DNA from: Paenalicyclobacillus cellulosilyticus
GTDB taxonomy: Bacteria; Bacillota; Bacilli; Alicyclobacillales; Alicyclobacillaceae
Assembly (NCBI RefSeq): GCF_014647315.1
Contig: NZ_BMOY01000003.1
Location: 53,369 to 117,368, forward strand
DNA length: 64,000 nt
Direction: 5' to 3'
Shown: piece by piece, positions 63,301-64,000 of the stretch
How positions within the stretch are numbered: the stretch's first letter is position 1
How the letters are laid out: each line of letters starts with the position of its first letter
Position numbers and translations under genes: made by a program
Notes under the pieces: generated by a model
Databases searched by the model: none
What the model was told of the DNA's origin: nothing
What the model saw: only the letters and a program-made list of their open reading frames with translations

Positions 63301-64000
63301 GTGTGGGTCGCTGATGTGATGGTCGACATCCGCGCCCGCGACGTGGACCGGGCGTTCACATACCAGATCCCTGAACCGCTGGTCGGGCGCGTGCTTCCGG
63401 GCCATCGGGTGTTTGTCCCGTTTGCCGGGCGGTACTGCCAAGGTTTTGTCCTCGGTGTGCGCGAGGCCGAAACGGCGGCCGGCGCCCGCCTCAAACCGCT
63501 TGCGGCCGTGCTCGACGAAGCCCCGTTGCTCGACGAGGAGTTGCTGGCGCTGACCGCCTGGATGTGCGAGCGGTACGTGTGCACGCGGGCCGCGGCCATC
63601 CACGCGGTGGTACCCGCCGCCTTCCGGGTCGATCCGGTGCGACGGTACGTGGCCGCGGCCGCGCCGGCAGATCCCGGCGCACCTTTGGCGGACGGCGGTA
63701 CGGACGCGCTCGCCTGGCGCATTTGGCAGGCGTTGGCGGCCTCTCCGCGTTCGTTCCAGCAGATCATAGCCCAGTTCGGGCCGGAGGCGGCCATCGCCCT
63801 CGAACGCCTCGTCTACCACGGCTGGGTGAAGGAGGAGGTCCACGCGCGCGATCGCGTCCAGGACAAGCTGGTCGCCTGGCTCGTGGCGGCGGCCGAACGG
63901 CCCTCGCTCAAGCAGGCTGCCGCGGCTCGCCAACCGCGCGCGCCGCGGCAGGCAGCCTTGCTCGCGGCGCTGGCGGCGTCAGGCCGCGTGCCGCTCCCGG
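63301..64000 (+). CDS. priA: Primosomal replication restart helicase PriA, N-terminal part
   Basis: The frame is open to the end of the window, giving about 233 residues. VADVMVDIRARDVDRAFTYQIP and GHRVFVPFAGRYCQGFVLGV form the N-terminal 3'-DNA-binding domain of PriA, followed by a winged-helix-like region (LALTAWMCERYVCTRAAAIHAVVP). The helicase domain lies beyond the window. GTG 63301 has GGAGG eight bases upstream; ATG 63295 is an alternative. It follows coaBC as in B. subtilis. Confidence 0.9.
   Translation, partial: MWVADVMVDIRARDVDRAFTYQIPEPLVGRVLPGHRVFVPFAGRYCQGFVLGVREAETAAGARLKPLAAVLDEAPLLDEELLALTAWMCERYVCTRAAAIHAVVPAAFRVDPVRRYVAAAAPADPGAPLADGGTDALAWRIWQALAASPRSFQQIIAQFGPEAAIALERLVYHGWVKEEVHARDRVQDKLVAWLVAAAERPSLKQAAAARQPRAPRQAALLAALAASGRVPLP

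Overview
The window is GC-rich chromosomal DNA of an aerobic, endospore-forming member of the Bacilli. Three things support this. Sporulation genes are present (a Ger(x)C tail, spoVD, spoVE, spoIIGA, sigE, sigG, ylmC, ylyA). MurE carries the DNPR motif of the meso-diaminopimelate-type enzymes. Gene order follows the Bacillus subtilis yllA-to-priA stretch closely. High GC, many GTG/TTG starts and murA inside the cell-division cluster suggest an Alicyclobacillaceae-like lineage; that placement is inference. Almost every gene belongs to a known family. The novelty lies in insertions, losses, small genes and regulatory structure.

Layout. (1) 1-4100: end of a Ger(x)C germination gene, efpI (EF-P modification) divergent from the old-yellow-enzyme gene namA, then bshC (bacillithiol), closed by a strong terminator. 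(2) 4171-18954: division and cell-wall (dcw) cluster mraZ-rsmH-ftsL-pbpB-spoVD-murE-mraY-murD-spoVE-murG-murB-murA, headed by a three-repeat MraZ operator and ending in a terminator. (3) 19051-23613, opposite strand: an IDEAL-domain gene with its own promoter and the aa3-type quinol oxidase operon qoxABCD, preceded by two tiny membrane-protein genes. This block splits the dcw cluster. (4) 23858-29078: the cluster resumes with divIB, two DUF881 genes, sbp, ftsA and ftsZ, then a terminator. (5) 29309-35875: spoIIGA-sigE-sigG and the ylm genes to divIVA; sepF, normally between ylmE and ylmG, is absent. (6) 36064-39180: where ileS normally follows divIVA there is a solute-binding-protein gene without signal peptide, stop-start coupled to a GAF-GGDEF diguanylate cyclase gene, then a DUF5665 gene. 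(7) 39258-42307: ylyA, a convergent phosphosulfolactate synthase gene, lspA, rluD. (8) 42311-51143: PyrR-controlled attenuator and pyrR-pyrB-pyrC-carA-carB-pyrF-pyrE, without pyrP, pyrK or pyrD. (9) 51275-56825: a lone Rieske protein, glutamate dehydrogenase, a DUF2254-like membrane protein and rqcH. (10) 57011-64000: yloB, then a new promoter and yicC-remA-gmk-rpoZ-coaBC-priA (priA cut by the window end).

Together the genes build and divide the cell wall (vegetative PBP2B route and sporulation SpoVD/SpoVE route), switch on early mother-cell and forespore sigma factors, supply pyrimidines and nucleotides, and handle stalled ribosomes (RqcH, YlmH). The most interesting candidate for something undescribed is the cytoplasmic solute-binding protein plus diguanylate cyclase pair at 36064-38789 and its structured leader. 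Next come the micro-ORFs ahead of qoxA and the overlapping micro-ORF ahead of murB. All intergenic gaps are under about 300 bases. I saw no tRNA, rRNA, CRISPR array, transposase or integrase.
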